Below, in pieces: positions 5,599 to 5,941 of a stretch of DNA of 5,941 nucleotides. A program made the translations under genes and the position numbers. Origin of the DNA: DASVXQ01 sp046727955 (GTDB taxonomy: Bacteria; Actinomycetota; CALGFH01); NCBI GenBank assembly GCA_046727955.1, contig JBKPDO010000091.1, positions 1 to 5,941 of the forward strand, given 5' to 3'. Positions within the stretch are counted from its first letter, which is position 1. The number at the start of each line of letters is the position of its first letter. Under the pieces are notes generated by a model. It saw nothing but the letters and a program-made list of their open reading frames with translations, had not been told where the DNA came from and searched no databases.

Positions 5599-5941
5599 AT
5601 GCTCGTGGTCACCACGCCCGTCTCGCCGCTGACCGACAAGGTGGCCTACGCGCCGGGTGGCCCCGGACCGCCGGTGCACCTGCGGCAGCGGCCGGATGGC
5701 ACCGTCCTGCTTGGCGAGCGGTCCCAGGAGGCGGTCGCCTACGACCCGTCGCTGGAGCACGCGCGGGCGCTGCTCGCTCAGGCCGCCCGCTTCTTCCCCA
5801 CGCTCGGCCGCGCCCAGGTCTTGCGGATGGTCGTCGCCTGGCGGGCTGTGCCCGCTGACCGGCTGCCGATCATCGGCCCCATGCCGGGCCTGGAGTCGCT
5901 CTACCTGGCGGTCACGCCCAGCGGGGTGACCTCGCGCCGAT
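5599..5941 (+). pseudogene. DAO-type FAD-dependent oxidoreductase, 5'-truncated fragment running off the window
   Basis: From the ATG at 5599 the frame stays open for 114 codons to the right edge. The reading matches the substrate-binding and C-terminal part of glycine/D-amino-acid-oxidase-like flavoproteins. A strand MLVVTTPVSPLTDKVAYAPG, corresponding to the middle of the family, is followed by VHLRQRPDGTVLLGERSQE, a helical stretch SLEHARALLAQAARFFPTL, and the hallmark WRAVPADRLPIIGPMPGLESLYLAVTPSGVT near the FAD-contacting end. The N-terminal Rossmann segment with GxGxxG, normally 200 or more residues before this point, is absent; transposase-remnant sequence lies there instead. The family usually has His in VTHSGVT where this copy has Pro. 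No ribosome site precedes the ATG, which is probably an internal Met. Substrate cannot be predicted. It could have been cut by insertion or recombination. Confidence 0.75.

Overview
This is a high-GC window with strong G/C preference at third codon positions, typical of an actinobacterium. The gene families agree: a LuxR/AfsR-type regulator tail, a DrrA/DrrB-type exporter, a single-domain anti-sigma ATPase and a Mycobacterium/Streptomyces-size isocitrate lyase. No species can be named from the sequence.

Layout, left to right. (1) 3-617, plus strand: C-terminal TPR-like tail of a large ATPase/LuxR-type regulator, cut by the window edge. (2) 688 to about 1790, minus strand: wreck of a drug-exporter operon. 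A DrrA-type ATPase broken by at least four frameshifts runs directly into the last ~90 codons of its DrrB-type permease, so the ATPase end and most of the permease are deleted. (3) 1933-2251: a dyad and two identical 10-bp palindromes, then a well-placed ribosome binding site and an intact 81-residue protein with a possible zinc site. (4) 2315-2671, minus: intact RsbW-like anti-sigma/ATP-binding protein, convergent with the small gene across a dyad likely to be a shared terminator. (5) 2672-3294: about 620 bases without a believable gene, holding a possible stress-sigma promoter, phased short repeats and a cluster of back-to-back GC hairpins. (6) 3295-4587, minus: complete isocitrate lyase (aceA). 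(7) About 4605-5561, plus: IS630-family DD34E transposase with five frameshifts, starting only ~17 bp from the aceA start codon. (8) 5599 to the right edge, plus: C-terminal half of a DAO-type FAD-dependent oxidoreductase, 5' truncated next to the transposase remnant.

The intact genes are aceA (glyoxylate shunt entry, allowing growth on acetate or fatty acids), the anti-sigma ATPase and the small Cys protein. Around them lies decayed or truncated material: exporter, transposase and oxidoreductase. The genes do not form one pathway; the window reads as an accessory, recombination-worn region. Because aceA runs 430 codons without a break while its neighbours carry many single-base slips, real decay is more likely than general sequencing error, but raw reads would have to settle this.

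I did not find a convincing new multi-gene system. The items most worth a second look are the hairpin cluster at 2992-3099, the palindromes in front of the small Cys protein, the exporter deletion fusion and the placement of aceA against a transposase remnant.
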